A stretch of DNA of 64,000 nt. Source: Kocuria salsicia. Its GTDB lineage: Bacteria; Actinomycetota; Actinomycetes; Actinomycetales; Micrococcaceae. The notes under the pieces are model-generated. The model worked only from the letters and a program-made list of their open reading frames with translations. It made no database searches and was not told the DNA's origin. Shown here piece by piece: positions 55,101-63,524 of this stretch; the first letter of the stretch is position 1; every line of letters starts with the position of its first letter. The DNA is taken from positions 186,001 to 250,000 of the forward strand of contig NZ_VELE01000003.1 of the NCBI RefSeq assembly GCF_007681555.1. Reading direction: 5' to 3'. A program made the position numbers and the translations under genes.

Positions 55101-55731
55101 GGCGCAGCAGGTCCCCCGTGACCCGCTTCTCGATGCCCAGCCCGTGGTCCATGAGCTCGCAGTAGAAGTTCTCGGCGCCGAAGATGTCCCGGAAATCGGC
55201 AGCGGCCTTGACCGCCTCGTCGTACTGGCCCAGCCGCAGCCGGGTCTGCACCTCCCCGGAGGGGCAGCCGGTGGTGGCGATCAGCCCCTTGCCGTACTGG
55301 TTGAGCAGCTCCCGGTCCATGCGCGGCTTGTAGAGCTGGCCCTCCAGGGACGCTTTGGTGGAGGCGCGGAAGAGGTTCTGCATGCCCTCGCTGGACTGCG
55401 CGAGCAGGGTCATGTGCGTGTAGGCACCGGCACCGGAGACGTCGTCGCGCCCGCCGTCCGCGAACTTCACGCGCGTGCGGTCCTGCCGGGCGGTGCCCGG
55501 GGTCAGGTATGCCTCGACGCCGACAATCGGCTTGATGCCGGCCGCACGGGCCTTGTTCCAGAAGTCGAAGGCACCGAAGACGAACCCGTGGTCCGTGGTG
55601 GCCAGGGAGTCCATCCCCAGCCGGTGGCACTCCTCGAAGAGGTCGTTTAGGCGCGCGGCACCGTCCAGCATGGAGTACTCGGTGTGCACGTGGAGATGGG
55701 TGAAGCCTTTTTTGCCGGTCGCCGAAGTCAC
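52177..55731 (-). CDS. dnaE: DNA polymerase III subunit alpha
   Basis: The 1184-residue replicative polymerase catalytic subunit. The PHP domain opens FTHLHVHTEYSMLDGAARL and includes DHGFVFGAFDFW. The polymerase core has GPGRGSGAGSMVAY and PDFDVDFDDRRRSEVI, with the catalytic aspartates. YALRKNGAQEI and LPFSDYAFNKAHSAAYGLVS follow, then a C-terminal OB fold (VTIGGMITSLSRRIAKTSGN). The length is typical of DnaE1. GTG 55731 is chosen because TAGACT lies 6 nt upstream. Only 49 nt separate it from rluD. Confidence 0.96.
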   Translation of the reverse strand: MTSATGKKGFTHLHVHTEYSMLDGAARLNDLFEECHRLGMDSLATTDHGFVFGAFDFWNKARAAGIKPIVGVEAYLTPGTARQDRTRVKFADGGRDDVSGAGAYTHMTLLAQSSEGMQNLFRASTKASLEGQLYKPRMDRELLNQYGKGLIATTGCPSGEVQTRLRLGQYDEAVKAAADFRDIFGAENFYCELMDHGLGIEKRVTGDLLRLAKELNLPLVATNDLHYTHAEDAKSHAALLCVQSGSTLQDPKRFKFDADEFYLKSPEQMREVFRDFPEACDNTLEIAERCEVDFDTSANYMPRFPTPEGEDETSWFIKEVEKGLHYRFPAGIPDDVREQAEYEKKIIIQMGFPGYFLVVADFINWSKDNGIRVGPGRGSGAGSMVAYAMRITELNPLAHGLIFERFLNPDRVSMPDFDVDFDDRRRSEVIHYVTEKYGDERVAMIVTYGTIKAKQALKDSSRVLGYPFSMGERLTKAMPPDVMGKGISLQDVYDEDAKRYDEAGELREILADDPESMKVFETAQGLEGLKRQWGVHAAGVIMSSDPLIDIIPLMRREQDGQVITQFDYPTCEGLGLIKMDFLGLRNLTIISDALENITLNRDGFVLDLEHLPIDDAGSYDLLARGDTLGVFQLDGGPMRQLLKLMRPDNFEDISATIALYRPGPMGANSHTNYALRKNGAQEITPIHPELAEPLSEILGTTYGLIVYQEQVMAIAQKVAGYSLGQADILRRAMGKKKKAELDKQYQGFHQGMIDRGYSEDAIKALWDILLPFSDYAFNKAHSAAYGLVSYWTAYLKAHYPAEYMAALLTSVGDDKDKLAMYLTECRHMGITVLPPDVNESELNFTPVGTDIRFGMGAVRNVGANVVQAMVGARNEEGKFTSFNDFLAKVPAVVCNKRTIESMVKAGAFDQLGHTRRSLVMCHEQAVEDVVAQKKKEDNGEFTFDIFSMSGSQDTEQETFSVEVPDVPEWERKDLLAFEREMLGLYVSDHPLRGLDDALGQYTDTAIAPLLTEENTRPDGAVVTIGGMITSLSRRIAKTSGNAYARVELEDRSGSIEVMFFGKAYAPIAGVLTEDLICVIKGRMQRRDDGSVSISAQELTVPELSVDGSSGPVCVALPEHRATEATIRRIGEVLRNHKGDSEVRIHLDTRRSTQVMRLGPEYRVNPSPALFGDLKVLLGPACLEA

Positions 55732-55737
55732 GGGACA

Positions 55738-55743
55738 AGTCTA
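55738..55743 (-). promoter_or_regulatory. Putative leaderless -10 of dnaE
   Basis: TAGACT on the minus strand, 6 nt before GTG 55731; the same hexamer as at hisD. Confidence 0.55.
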
Positions 55744-55780
55744 GGCGGCGGCTCCGACACCCAGGACACGCCTACTCGCC

Positions 55781-56758
55781 TCAGAGCTGCGGGCCGCCCT
55801 CCCGCAGGGTCTCCACGGCGTACGCGAGGTCCGTGGGATAGGGGCTCTCGTACTCCACGTACTCCCCCGTGACAGGGCTCGTGAACCCCAGCCGCTTGGC
55901 GTGCAGCCACTGCCGCGTGAGCCCCAGGCCCGCAGACAGGGCAGGGTCCGCCCCGTAGGTGAGATCACCGCAGCACGGGTGCTGCAGTGCGCTGAAGTGC
56001 ACGCGGATCTGGTGGGTGCGCCCCGTCTCCAGGTGCACCTCCACGAGCGAGGCCCGCCCGAACGCCTCGAGCACCTCGTAGTGGGTCACGGAACGGCGCC
56101 CGTCCGAGAGCACCGCGAAGCGCCACTCGTGGCCGGGGTGCCGCCCGATGGGCGCGTCGATCGTTCCCTTCAGCGGGTCCGGGATGCCCTGGACCACGGC
56201 GTGGTAGACCTTGGTCACCGTGCGCTCCTTGAACGCGCGTTTGAGCTGCGTGTACGCGGTTTCCTCCCGCGCAACGACCATCAGCCCGGAGGTTCCCACG
56301 TCCAGCCGGTGCACGACGCCCTGACGCTCGGGGGCGCCGGAGGTTGCCACGGACACCCCGGCACCGGCCAGGGCGCCCACCACCGTGGGCCCTTTCCACC
56401 CGGGCGAGGGGTGCGCGGCCACTCCGGCGGGCTTGTCGACCACCACGTAGCTCGGGTTGACCTCCACGAGGCGCAGGTCCGGCACGTGCTGCGGCGCAAT
56501 GCGCTCGGGGTCCTCGGGCACGGGGACCTCCACGGTGTAGGTCTCGGACGCCGCCACCCGGTGAGACTTGGCCACGGGCCGCCCGCGGTGGGAGACCCGC
56601 TCCTGCTCGCACAGCTGCGCCGCGGCGGAGCGTGACAGGCCCGTCCAGGCGGCCACGGCGGCGTCGAGCCGGGTACCCTCCAGCTCGGGGGACGCCGTGA
56701 ACCGCTCGCTCTCGTACTCCGGCTCGGAGCCGGTGGGGCGGGTGCGCTCAGCGCTCAC
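55781..56758 (-). CDS. rluD: RluA/RluD-family pseudouridine synthase
   Basis: A 325-residue RNA-modifying enzyme. An S4-like RNA-binding segment (GTRLDAAVAAWTGLSRSAAAQL) precedes the catalytic domain with HRLDVGTSGLMVVA (catalytic Asp), KVYHAVVQG and GRTHQIRVHF. The family acts mainly on 23S rRNA; the exact uridine targets are inferred from RluD. The GTG start at 56758 overlaps the end of lspA by 11 nt, as in many bacteria. Confidence 0.92.
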   Translation of the reverse strand: MSAERTRPTGSEPEYESERFTASPELEGTRLDAAVAAWTGLSRSAAAQLCEQERVSHRGRPVAKSHRVAASETYTVEVPVPEDPERIAPQHVPDLRLVEVNPSYVVVDKPAGVAAHPSPGWKGPTVVGALAGAGVSVATSGAPERQGVVHRLDVGTSGLMVVAREETAYTQLKRAFKERTVTKVYHAVVQGIPDPLKGTIDAPIGRHPGHEWRFAVLSDGRRSVTHYEVLEAFGRASLVEVHLETGRTHQIRVHFSALQHPCCGDLTYGADPALSAGLGLTRQWLHAKRLGFTSPVTGEYVEYESPYPTDLAYAVETLREGGPQL

Positions 56759-57281
56759 GAGCCACCCCCGAGTCCCGGTTGAGCAGGATCAGCAGCAGCA
56801 CCAGGCCGATGCCCACCACCACGCCGCAGTCGGCCACGTTGAAGATCGCGAAATGGGGCACCGCGATGAAGTCCACCACGTGCCCGCGCCCGAACCCCGG
56901 TTCCCGGAACAGGCGGTCGGTCAGGTTCCCGAGCGCGCCGCCCAGCACCAGCCCCAGTGCGAGGGCCCACAGGGGGTCGCGGACCCGGCGCAGGTGCCAC
57001 AGGATCGCCACGACCACGGCGGCCATCACGAGCGTGAAGACCCAGGTGGCACCGGAGCCCAGCGAGAACGCCCCGCCGCTGTTGCGGATGTGCTGCCACC
57101 ACAGCAGGCCCGGGACCACCGGGTACTCGCGGCCGAGCACGAGGTTGTCCACGACCCACAGCTTGCTTGCCTGGTCCCCCGCGTAGAGCAGCGCGGCCAC
57201 CACCAGGGACACCACGACGCAGCGGCGGCCCGCTCGGGTGGGGACGGGTGCCGCCGCTGCGTGGGTGGAGCTATCGCTCAC
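56748..57281 (-). CDS. lspA: Lipoprotein signal peptidase (signal peptidase II)
   Basis: A 177-residue four-helix membrane aspartic protease that cleaves prolipoprotein signal peptides. Catalytic-site motifs are GALGNLTDRLF and VVDFIAVPHFAIFNVADCGV; NSGGAFSLGSG and the membrane start VVSLVVAALLYAGDQASK are also typical. The start is GTG 57281, 7 nt after wag31 ends. Its stop overlaps rluD. Confidence 0.95.
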   Translation of the reverse strand: MSDSSTHAAAAPVPTRAGRRCVVVSLVVAALLYAGDQASKLWVVDNLVLGREYPVVPGLLWWQHIRNSGGAFSLGSGATWVFTLVMAAVVVAILWHLRRVRDPLWALALGLVLGGALGNLTDRLFREPGFGRGHVVDFIAVPHFAIFNVADCGVVVGIGLVLLLILLNRDSGVARER

Positions 57282-57288
57282 AGGCGTC

Positions 57289-58056
57289 CTACTTGGTGCC
57301 GGGGCGCTTGCCCGCGGTGGAGACCGACTCGGCCGGCTCCAGGGACCCGGTGTTGTCGAGGTCCCGCAGCTGGCCGTTGAGGAAGGTCTTGAGGTTGCTG
57401 CGGTAGTCCTTCTCGAACGAGCGCAGCTTTGCCACGTTGGACTCGAGGTCCACCTTCTCGCGCTCGAGCGAGGACAGCGTCTCCTCCTTGATGCGCTTGC
57501 CCTCGGAGACGAGCTGGTCCGCCTGGACTCGGCCCTCGGTGATGAGGCGCTCTCGTTCCTGCTTACCCTGCGTCACGTAGTCGTCGTGCAGCTTCTGGGC
57601 CATCGCCAGCACGGCGGCGGCGGACTGCGCGGACTCCCCGGTCGCGGCGCCCGTCTGGGCGCCGGTGGCGGTCTGGGCCGACGACGTCGTGCCCGCGGTC
57701 TCCGCTGCGGCGGTGTCCGTGGTGCGGTGCTCGCTCGCCTCGGCGACCGGGGTCGTCTCGGCGGGCGCGGTCTGGGTCGCGTTCGCCGAGGTGGCGTCCC
57801 CGGCGTGCGAGCCGGAGCCGGTCGAGGCGGACGTAGTGGTGGTCTCCGAGACGCTCTCGGAGGTGGCCGCGGACTCGTCCGGGGTGCCGCCGAGGGTTTC
57901 CACCTGCTTGCGCAGGTTCTCGTTCTCCTGCGTCAGGCGGCGCAGCTCGACGACCACCTCGTCCAGGAAGTCATCCACCTCGTCCTGGTCGTAGCCCTCA
58001 CGGAACTTGGTGGGCTGGAACCGCTTGTTGATGACGTCTTCGGGTGTCAGAGCCAT
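57289..58056 (-). CDS. wag31: DivIVA/Wag31 polar growth protein
   Basis: A 255-residue coiled-coil protein that marks poles and septa and directs cell-wall growth. The N-terminal membrane-binding domain MALTPEDVINKRFQPTKFRE and GYDQDEVDDFLDEV is canonical. An Ala/Thr/Ser-rich low-complexity linker spans about 57-138, and a second coiled coil (AVLAMAQKLHDDYVTQGKQER) follows. ATG 58056 is chosen by homology; GAGGAG lies about 15-20 nt upstream. It sits between yggT and lspA. Confidence 0.93.
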   Translation of the reverse strand: MALTPEDVINKRFQPTKFREGYDQDEVDDFLDEVVVELRRLTQENENLRKQVETLGGTPDESAATSESVSETTTTSASTGSGSHAGDATSANATQTAPAETTPVAEASEHRTTDTAAAETAGTTSSAQTATGAQTGAATGESAQSAAAVLAMAQKLHDDYVTQGKQERERLITEGRVQADQLVSEGKRIKEETLSSLEREKVDLESNVAKLRSFEKDYRSNLKTFLNGQLRDLDNTGSLEPAESVSTAGKRPGTK

Positions 58057-58215
58057 GGATCTTCTCACTCCTCGTGTTGTACGGAAAATACCGCTGGATC
58101 CTGCCGCGCGCTCTGGCGCGCTGAAGACCCGCGGAGGGATTCTGCTCCACAATAGCGCTCAGCGGGCGCCCGCTCCTCGCGGGCGAGCGCCGCCGCAGGT
58201 CAGCGGGCCCGGCGC

Positions 58216-58512
58216 TCAGAGCCGGAACAGGATGTTGCCCAGCACCGACTGCAGGATGCTGATAGCGAAGACCAGGATCAGGAACCCCAGGTCCAGCGCC
58301 ACTCCTCCGAAGCGCAGCGGCGGGACCAGCCGGCGCAGCGCATTCATGGGCGGGTCGGTCACCGAATAGACCGTGGACGCCACCACCAGGGCCAGGCCCT
58401 TGGGACGCCAGCTGCGCGCGAACATCTGCACCCAGTCCAGGACCAGGCGTCCCAGCAGGGCGATGTAGAGCACGTGGACCACCAGGTAGACGATCGACAG
58501 CACCAGGCTCAT
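58216..58512 (-). CDS. yggT: YggT family membrane protein
   Basis: A 98-residue protein with two transmembrane regions (LVLSIVYLVVHVLYIALLGRLVLDW and LGFLILVFAISILQSVLG). The conserved TDPPMNALRRLVPPLRFGG lies between them. YggT is a standard neighbour of sepF and divIVA; a link to division or osmotic response is suggested but not fixed. The ATG is 4 nt after the sepF stop. Confidence 0.92.
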   Translation of the reverse strand: MSLVLSIVYLVVHVLYIALLGRLVLDWVQMFARSWRPKGLALVVASTVYSVTDPPMNALRRLVPPLRFGGVALDLGFLILVFAISILQSVLGNILFRL

Positions 58513-58516
58513 GCTC

Positions 58517-59041
58517 TCAGCCCTCGACCTGCTCGTGGGCCGTAGCGTTCTCGTCGATCTCGTCCGTGTGGCCCTGGTCCCGGACCTCCACGAAGGACGG
58601 GGTCAGCAGGAACACCTTGGCGGTGACGCGCTCGATGGATCCGTGCAGGGCGAAAACCAGGCCCGCCGCGAAGTCCACCAGCCGCTTGGCCTCGGCCTCG
58701 CCCATGTCCGAGACGTTCATGATCACGGGGGTCCCGTCACGGAATGCCTCACCGATGGACTTGGCGTCGTTGTACGACCGGGGGTGCACGGTGGTGATGA
58801 TGCGCAATTCGTTGTCGTCCTCTCGGGAACTGGGAGCCCGCTTGATGGGGGTCACGGGGGCTCGGTACTCGGGGCTCCGGCGGCTGACCGCCGTGCTGCC
58901 GGCCTCGTTCGCCGCAGGAGCGGGCCCGTTCGAGACCGTGTGGGGGATGTCCCGGGGGCGGGGGGTGTCTGCGGAGATGTACTCGTCGTCGCTCTCGGCC
59001 AGCCCGAGATACACCATGGTGCGACGCAGCGCTCCGGCCAT
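58517..59041 (-). CDS. sepF: Cell division protein SepF
   Basis: A 174-residue FtsZ-membrane anchor. The amphipathic N-terminal helix ([18 protein letters not shown]) binds membrane. After a disordered linker the SepF core (about 80-165) has [38 protein letters not shown] and [17 protein letters not shown]. In Actinobacteria lacking FtsA it is the main tether for FtsZ. ATG 59041 is preceded by GAGGAGAG. Confidence 0.95.
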   Translation of the reverse strand: MAGALRRTMVYLGLAESDDEYISADTPRPRDIPHTVSNGPAPAANEAGSTAVSRRSPEYRAPVTPIKRAPSSREDDNELRIITTVHPRSYNDAKSIGEAFRDGTPVIMNVSDMGEAEAKRLVDFAAGLVFALHGSIERVTAKVFLLTPSFVEVRDQGHTDEIDENATAHEQVEG

Positions 59042-59062
59042 ATTCTCTCCTCAATCACTGAA

Positions 59063-59084
59063 CGGGCCGAGTGGGATCGGCCCG
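59063..59084 (-). terminator. Small hairpin between yggS and sepF
   Basis: CGGGCCGA and TCGGCCCG form an 8-bp stem with a 6-nt loop, 22 nt before the sepF start. It could weaken read-through or mark RNA processing. Confidence 0.4.
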
Positions 59085-59104
59085 CGTATCGTCAGTCCTT
59101 TACG

Positions 59105-59929
59105 CTACCGCACGGCGGGCCGGGGCCCGAGAACATCCGATCCGATGCGCACGTGCGTGGCCCCCGCGGCCACGGCGGCCTCGAGGTCACCGCTCATCCC
59201 GGCCGAGACGGCGCGGGCCTCCGGGTGCTCCAGGAGCAGTTCCTGCGAAATTCCCCACAGTCGGTCGAAGGCCTCACGGGGATCGGCGTCGCGGGGTGCC
59301 ACAGCCATCACACCGCCCAGCCGCAGCCCGTCCGTCTCTGCGACCCTGCGCGCGAGCTGCGGCACGGCCTGCGGGTGCGCACCGCCCCGGGAACTCTCCG
59401 GAGTGGCCTCCGGGTCCAGGTCCACCTGCAGCAGGCACGTGAGGTCCTCGGTGGCGCACGGTCCCGGCTCGGCATCCCCGGCGACCACCGCCTCCCGGTG
59501 GTTGCGCACCGCCCTGCCGAGCGCCGTCACCAGCGAGGTGCGGTCCACCGAGTGCACCCACGCGGCGTAGCGCACCACGTGTTTGGCCTTGTTCGACTGA
59601 AGCTGACCCACGAAGTGCCACACGGGCGGGGACACGGGAGGCTCACGCTCGGCCAGTGCGGCCGCCACCTCGGCGGCCTTGGGTCCGGCCTCCTGGTCCC
59701 GGTTCTCCCCCACCGCGCGCACCCCCAGCTCGCGCAGTCGCAGGACGTCCTGCGCGGGGAAGAACTTGGTCACCACCACGAGCGAGGGCAGCTCGCCCCC
59801 GTGGGAGCGGTCCTCCTTGCGCTGGGCGGCCGCGTCCAGGATCCGCCGCCGCACGGCGGACAGCCGCTGCGCGAGCTCCGCCGTGCGTCCGGCGTCCTGC
59901 GGGTCCACTCCGTCACCGATCTCACGCAT
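59105..59929 (-). CDS. yggS: YggS/PLPBP family pyridoxal-phosphate homeostasis protein
   Basis: A 274-residue PLP-binding protein without catalytic activity of its own. PLP lysine lies in SLVVVTKFFPAQDVL; VGENRDQEAGPKAA, WHFVGQLQSNKAKHVVR, and GLRLGGVMAVAPRDAD and SAGMSGDLEAAVAAGATHVR follow. It is slightly longer than the usual 230 residues. ATG 59929 follows GAGGAAAG and overlaps pgeF by 8 nt, supporting co-translation. Confidence 0.93.
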   Translation of the reverse strand: MREIGDGVDPQDAGRTAELAQRLSAVRRRILDAAAQRKEDRSHGGELPSLVVVTKFFPAQDVLRLRELGVRAVGENRDQEAGPKAAEVAAALAEREPPVSPPVWHFVGQLQSNKAKHVVRYAAWVHSVDRTSLVTALGRAVRNHREAVVAGDAEPGPCATEDLTCLLQVDLDPEATPESSRGGAHPQAVPQLARRVAETDGLRLGGVMAVAPRDADPREAFDRLWGISQELLLEHPEARAVSAGMSGDLEAAVAAGATHVRIGSDVLGPRPAVR

Positions 59930-60659
59930 TACGCCCACTTTCCTCGCTGACCCACACGAGGCCGGCGAGCCGGCCCCGGGTCTTGTCCCTGCGGTACGAG
60001 TACAACTCATCGTGCTCCAGCGTGCACCACGCGGCGCGGTCCGCGGTCTCCTCCCGGACCCGCACCCCGTGGTCCTCCAGGATCGAGCGCGCGGCACCCG
60101 GCAGGTCGAGACCGTCCGTGCCCCACGACGTCGTCGTCGCGACGCCCGGTAGGGCCTCCTCCGCCTGCTGCGCCATCTCGGTGGGCACCTCATAGCACGC
60201 CCCGCACACGGCGGGCCCGATCCAGGCCTCGAGGTCCAGTGCCTCGTGGGCCCGCACGGCCGCCACGGTTTCCTGCAGCACGCCGGCCAGCAGACCCGGG
60301 CGCCCGGCGTGGGCCACCGCGAGCACCGGAACGCCGCCCGCCCGTCGACCCACCAACACCACCGGCAGGCAGTCCGCGGTGAGGATCCCCACCGGAGTCC
60401 CGTCCGCACTGACCACCGCATCTGCCTCCGGGGCGGCGAGCAGGTCCGTGGCATTGGACGCCGTGCCCGTGACGTCGAGCACCGCGGTTCCGTGCACTTG
60501 CCACGCGTAGCGCACCAGCCCCGTTCCCAACTTCTGCTCCACACGACGACGCCGCCGCGCCACCTGCGCCGGCTCGTCACCCGTGTGCGCGGCGAGATTG
60601 CCATCCGAGACGTCAGTGAACGCCACTCCCACGCCGCCGCTGTCCGTGCGGTACCACAT
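59922..60659 (-). CDS. pgeF: YfiH/YlmD multicopper-oxidoreductase-like (PgeF) protein
   Basis: A 245-residue DUF152 (laccase-domain) protein. The metal and active-site residues are in WQVHGTAV, TADCLPVVLV and AVAHAGRPGLLAG; CGACYEVPTEM follows. E. coli YfiH cleaves mis-added residues in peptidoglycan precursors, and other members act on purine nucleosides; the local function is inferred. ATG 60659 has GAGGAGG upstream. It follows ftsZ after a terminator, so it probably has its own promoter. Confidence 0.88.
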   Translation of the reverse strand: MWYRTDSGGVGVAFTDVSDGNLAAHTGDEPAQVARRRRRVEQKLGTGLVRYAWQVHGTAVLDVTGTASNATDLLAAPEADAVVSADGTPVGILTADCLPVVLVGRRAGGVPVLAVAHAGRPGLLAGVLQETVAAVRAHEALDLEAWIGPAVCGACYEVPTEMAQQAEEALPGVATTTSWGTDGLDLPGAARSILEDHGVRVREETADRAAWCTLEHDELYSYRRDKTRGRLAGLVWVSEESGRNA

Positions 60660-60816
60660 GCTGGTCCTCCTCGTTATTCTCTGGGGCCGGACTCCGGGCG
60701 CCGCTCGTCGTACCCGATGAACCGGTGCGACGCGCCACCACCGCCCTCACAGCAGGTGGCGCCGCCCGTCCTCAACCTCGTCTGTCCGGCCTGCCCATCC
60801 TGGCTGGGCGGATGCC

Positions 60817-60853
60817 GAAGGGGGTGGCCACCGCAACGGTGGCCACCCCCTTC
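60817..60853 (-). terminator. Terminator after ftsZ
   Basis: GAAGGGGGTGGCCACCG and its exact complement form a 17-bp stem with a 3-nt loop, 85 nt past the ftsZ stop. It separates ftsZ from pgeF. Confidence 0.82.
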
Positions 60854-60937
60854 TGAACGCTCCCGCGCCAGTGCCGATCTCCTCGCACTGTCCCCGAGGG
60901 GCGACGGCGTGTCAGCGGGCGCCGGGCGCCCGTCGCC

Positions 60938-62182
60938 TCACTTCAGGAAGTCGGGGAAGTCCAGCGAGTCCTTGCGGGCGGAGGAGCTCGAGGAGGACGG
61001 CGCGTCCGACTCGGCGGGCAGGTCCACGTCAAACCCGGCGTCGTCCGGGACGTCATCGTTCTGGTTCTGGCGCGAGCCGAAACTGCCCGTGGGAGCGGCG
61101 TAGGAGTTCCCGCCGCGCTGCGGGGAACGGCCCAGGCCCGAGGGGCGGGAGGCATCCCCGCCGAAGGTCGCACGCGTGTTCTCCGCCTGGCGCTGGGCCG
61201 GGGAGGAGTTGTTCGCGTTGGTCTCCTGGGACACGGAGTCGAAGCCCGCGGCGATCACGGTGACGCGTGCCTGGTCCCCCAGGGCGTCGTCGATCACGGC
61301 ACCGAAGATGATGTTCGCCTCCGGGTGGGCAACCTCCTGCACCAGACGGGCAGCCTCGTTGATCTCGAACAGGCCGAGGTCCGAGCCGCCCTGGATGGAC
61401 AGCAGCACGCCGTGGGCGCCGTCGATGGACGCCTCGAGCAGCGGGGACGCAATGGCGAGCTCCGCAGCCTTGACCGCCCGGTCCTCGCCCTGCGCCGCGC
61501 CGATGCCCATCAGCGCCGAGCCCGCACCCTGCATCACGGACTTGACGTCCGCGAAGTCCAGGTTGATCAGGCCCGGGGTGGTGATGAGGTCCGTGATGCC
61601 GGAGACGCCGGAGAGCAGCACCTGGTCCGCGGACTTGAACGCGTCCAGCATGGAGACGTTGCGGTCCGAGATGGAGAGCAGACGGTCGTTGGGGATCACG
61701 ATGAGCGTGTCCACCTCGTCCCTCAGGGTCTCGATGCCGTTCTCGGCCTGGTTGGAGCGGCGGCGGCCCTCGAACGTGAACGGGCGGGTGACCACACCAA
61801 TGGTCAGGGCACCCAGCGAGCGGGCGATGCGAGCGACCACGGGAGCGCCGCCGGTGCCGGTGCCACCGCCCTCACCCGCGGTCACGAAGACCATGTCGGC
61901 GCCCTTGAGCACCTCCTGGATCTCCTCCTCGTGGTCCTCGGCCGCCTGGCGCCCGACGTCCGGGTTCGCACCGGCGCCGAGGCCGCGGGTCAGCTCACGG
62001 CCGACGTCGAGCTTGACGTCCGCGTCCGACATCAGCAGAGCCTGGGCGTCGGTGTTGATGGCGATGAACTCGACGCCGCGCAGGCCTTCCTCGATCATGC
62101 GGTTCACGGCGTTGACGCCGCCGCCGCCGATGCCGACCACCTTGATGACGGCCAAGTAGTTCTGGGGGGTTGAGGAGTCCAT
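60938..62182 (-). CDS. ftsZ: Cell division protein FtsZ
   Basis: A 414-residue tubulin-like GTPase that forms the division ring. Motifs are [19 protein letters not shown] (16-34), the GTP loop [13 protein letters not shown] (103-115, signature 105-111), and the synergy-loop region [21 protein letters not shown] 60-residue flexible linker leads to the C-terminal peptide [10 protein letters not shown] that binds SepF and FtsW. ATG 62182 is preferred; GTG two codons earlier is possible. The upstream 235 nt carry candidate promoters. Confidence 0.97.
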   Translation of the reverse strand: MDSSTPQNYLAVIKVVGIGGGGVNAVNRMIEEGLRGVEFIAINTDAQALLMSDADVKLDVGRELTRGLGAGANPDVGRQAAEDHEEEIQEVLKGADMVFVTAGEGGGTGTGGAPVVARIARSLGALTIGVVTRPFTFEGRRRSNQAENGIETLRDEVDTLIVIPNDRLLSISDRNVSMLDAFKSADQVLLSGVSGITDLITTPGLINLDFADVKSVMQGAGSALMGIGAAQGEDRAVKAAELAIASPLLEASIDGAHGVLLSIQGGSDLGLFEINEAARLVQEVAHPEANIIFGAVIDDALGDQARVTVIAAGFDSVSQETNANNSSPAQRQAENTRATFGGDASRPSGLGRSPQRGGNSYAAPTGSFGSRQNQNDDVPDDAGFDVDLPAESDAPSSSSSSARKDSLDFPDFLK

Positions 62183-62188
62183 ATGCAC

Positions 62189-62423
62189 CTAACTCGCGTG
62201 GGCTTGCGCTATCCGGGGATGATTCGCTGAAAAAGTCTAAAGTCTTGCGTTAAACTCGGGTGAACTGAGGTGCCCGGAGGCACACCATTCCTTTGACGGT
62301 AAGGATAACAACCTCGGGGGCGTTCTCCATATCATGCCGGGGCGTGTTACCCGATTACCCCGCAAACCTCCAGGTCACGCAGAGGACTTCTCTTCAAGTC
62401 GCTCTTGAGCGTTGAAATTTTGG
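62189..62423 (-). promoter_or_regulatory. ftsZ promoter region
   Basis: A 235-nt, relatively AT-rich gap between ftsQ and ftsZ. On the minus strand it has TAGACT at 62234-62239 (within ACTTTAGACTTTTTC) and a second -10-like TTATCCT near 62303-62310. Two promoters for ftsZ are plausible. No terminator for ftsQ is evident. Confidence 0.45.
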
Positions 62424-63524
62424 TCACTTGACGACAGGGTGCAGCGGTGCGGACACGTCGATCTGGGTGGCGTTCGCCGTGGCCTCGGAGTTCACGAGGG
62501 CCGCGACCACCTGCGCCTTGAAATCGCTCTGTGAGGCGTCCCCCCACAGCACTTTACGGCCGTCCTTGAAGGTCAGCTCCACGGCCGAGCCCGAGGGTGC
62601 GGCGGCGCTCTCGAGCCTCGAGAGGACCTCCGCGGGCAGCGCCGCGAGGACCGCGGAGACGTCCGTGAACTTCTGCGTGCTCAGGACACCGCGCCCGCCG
62701 GAGACCAGCGGAACGTCCGGACGCTGGGCCTTCGCCACAGTGGAGAGGGGCTTGCCCTCGGAGTCCACCAGCATCAACGAGTCGCCGTCCTCCACGACGG
62801 CCACTCCCACGCGCTCGTGCAGCTGCACGGTGATCGTGTGCGGCGGGTGGAATACCACGTCCACGGACTTCACCTGGGGGACGTCCCCGAGGGAGTCCCT
62901 GACGTCCTGCTTCGAGATCCGGGTGAGGGGCACGCCCTGGAATCCGGAGAGTGCTTCCTGCACCGCCTGCGGGTCCGTGAGGGTCGCGCCCTCCACGTCG
63001 ATCGTGCGGGCGGCGAACAGCGGGGAGAAGAAGACCACGAGCGCGAGCAGGGCCAGGGCCGCGAGGGACACGAGCAGCGTGATCAGTCGGCGTCTGCGGC
63101 GGCGCCGGTGGGTGCTGGGCGGGAACTGCAGCACGGTGGAGTCGGCGTCCTCACCGGCGGCGTCGCCCGGATCACCGGTCGACCCGGCCGCCTCCTCGGC
63201 TCGCGCGGCACGGCGTCGCGCACGCCACGTGGAGAAGCGCCCCCCCGCCGCGGGGGCCGCCTCGAGCTGACCCGTGTCCACGCGGGTGACCTTGCCACTG
63301 TCGTTGACCCGCACCGCGGGCGGGTCGTCCTCGACGCCGTGGAACTCCCCGTCCGGGCCGACACCCCAGTCCGCGTCCCACGCGGGATCGCGCTCGTCCA
63401 GGCCCGCCGAGGCCACCGAATCCTCCTCGGATCCGGGGTCTGCGGCGTGGAAGTCCTCGGAGTGGGCTTCGCCGGAAGCCCGTCCGCCGAAGGACGGCTG
63501 GTGCGGGGGCAGGGAGCGGGCCAT
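62424..63524 (-). CDS. ftsQ: Cell division protein FtsQ
   Basis: A 366-residue divisome membrane protein. A long acidic cytosolic N-terminus (1-145) ends in HRRRRRRR, then comes one transmembrane helix (LITLLVSLAALALLALVVFF). The outer POTRA domain starts ARTIDVEGATLTDPQAV and is followed by VKSVDVVFHPPHTITVQLHE. No FtsA gene separates it from ftsZ, as usual in Actinobacteria. ATG 63524 shares one base with the murC stop (TGATG), so the genes are translationally coupled. Confidence 0.93.
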   Translation of the reverse strand: MARSLPPHQPSFGGRASGEAHSEDFHAADPGSEEDSVASAGLDERDPAWDADWGVGPDGEFHGVEDDPPAVRVNDSGKVTRVDTGQLEAAPAAGGRFSTWRARRRAARAEEAAGSTGDPGDAAGEDADSTVLQFPPSTHRRRRRRRLITLLVSLAALALLALVVFFSPLFAARTIDVEGATLTDPQAVQEALSGFQGVPLTRISKQDVRDSLGDVPQVKSVDVVFHPPHTITVQLHERVGVAVVEDGDSLMLVDSEGKPLSTVAKAQRPDVPLVSGGRGVLSTQKFTDVSAVLAALPAEVLSRLESAAAPSGSAVELTFKDGRKVLWGDASQSDFKAQVVAALVNSEATANATQIDVSAPLHPVVK

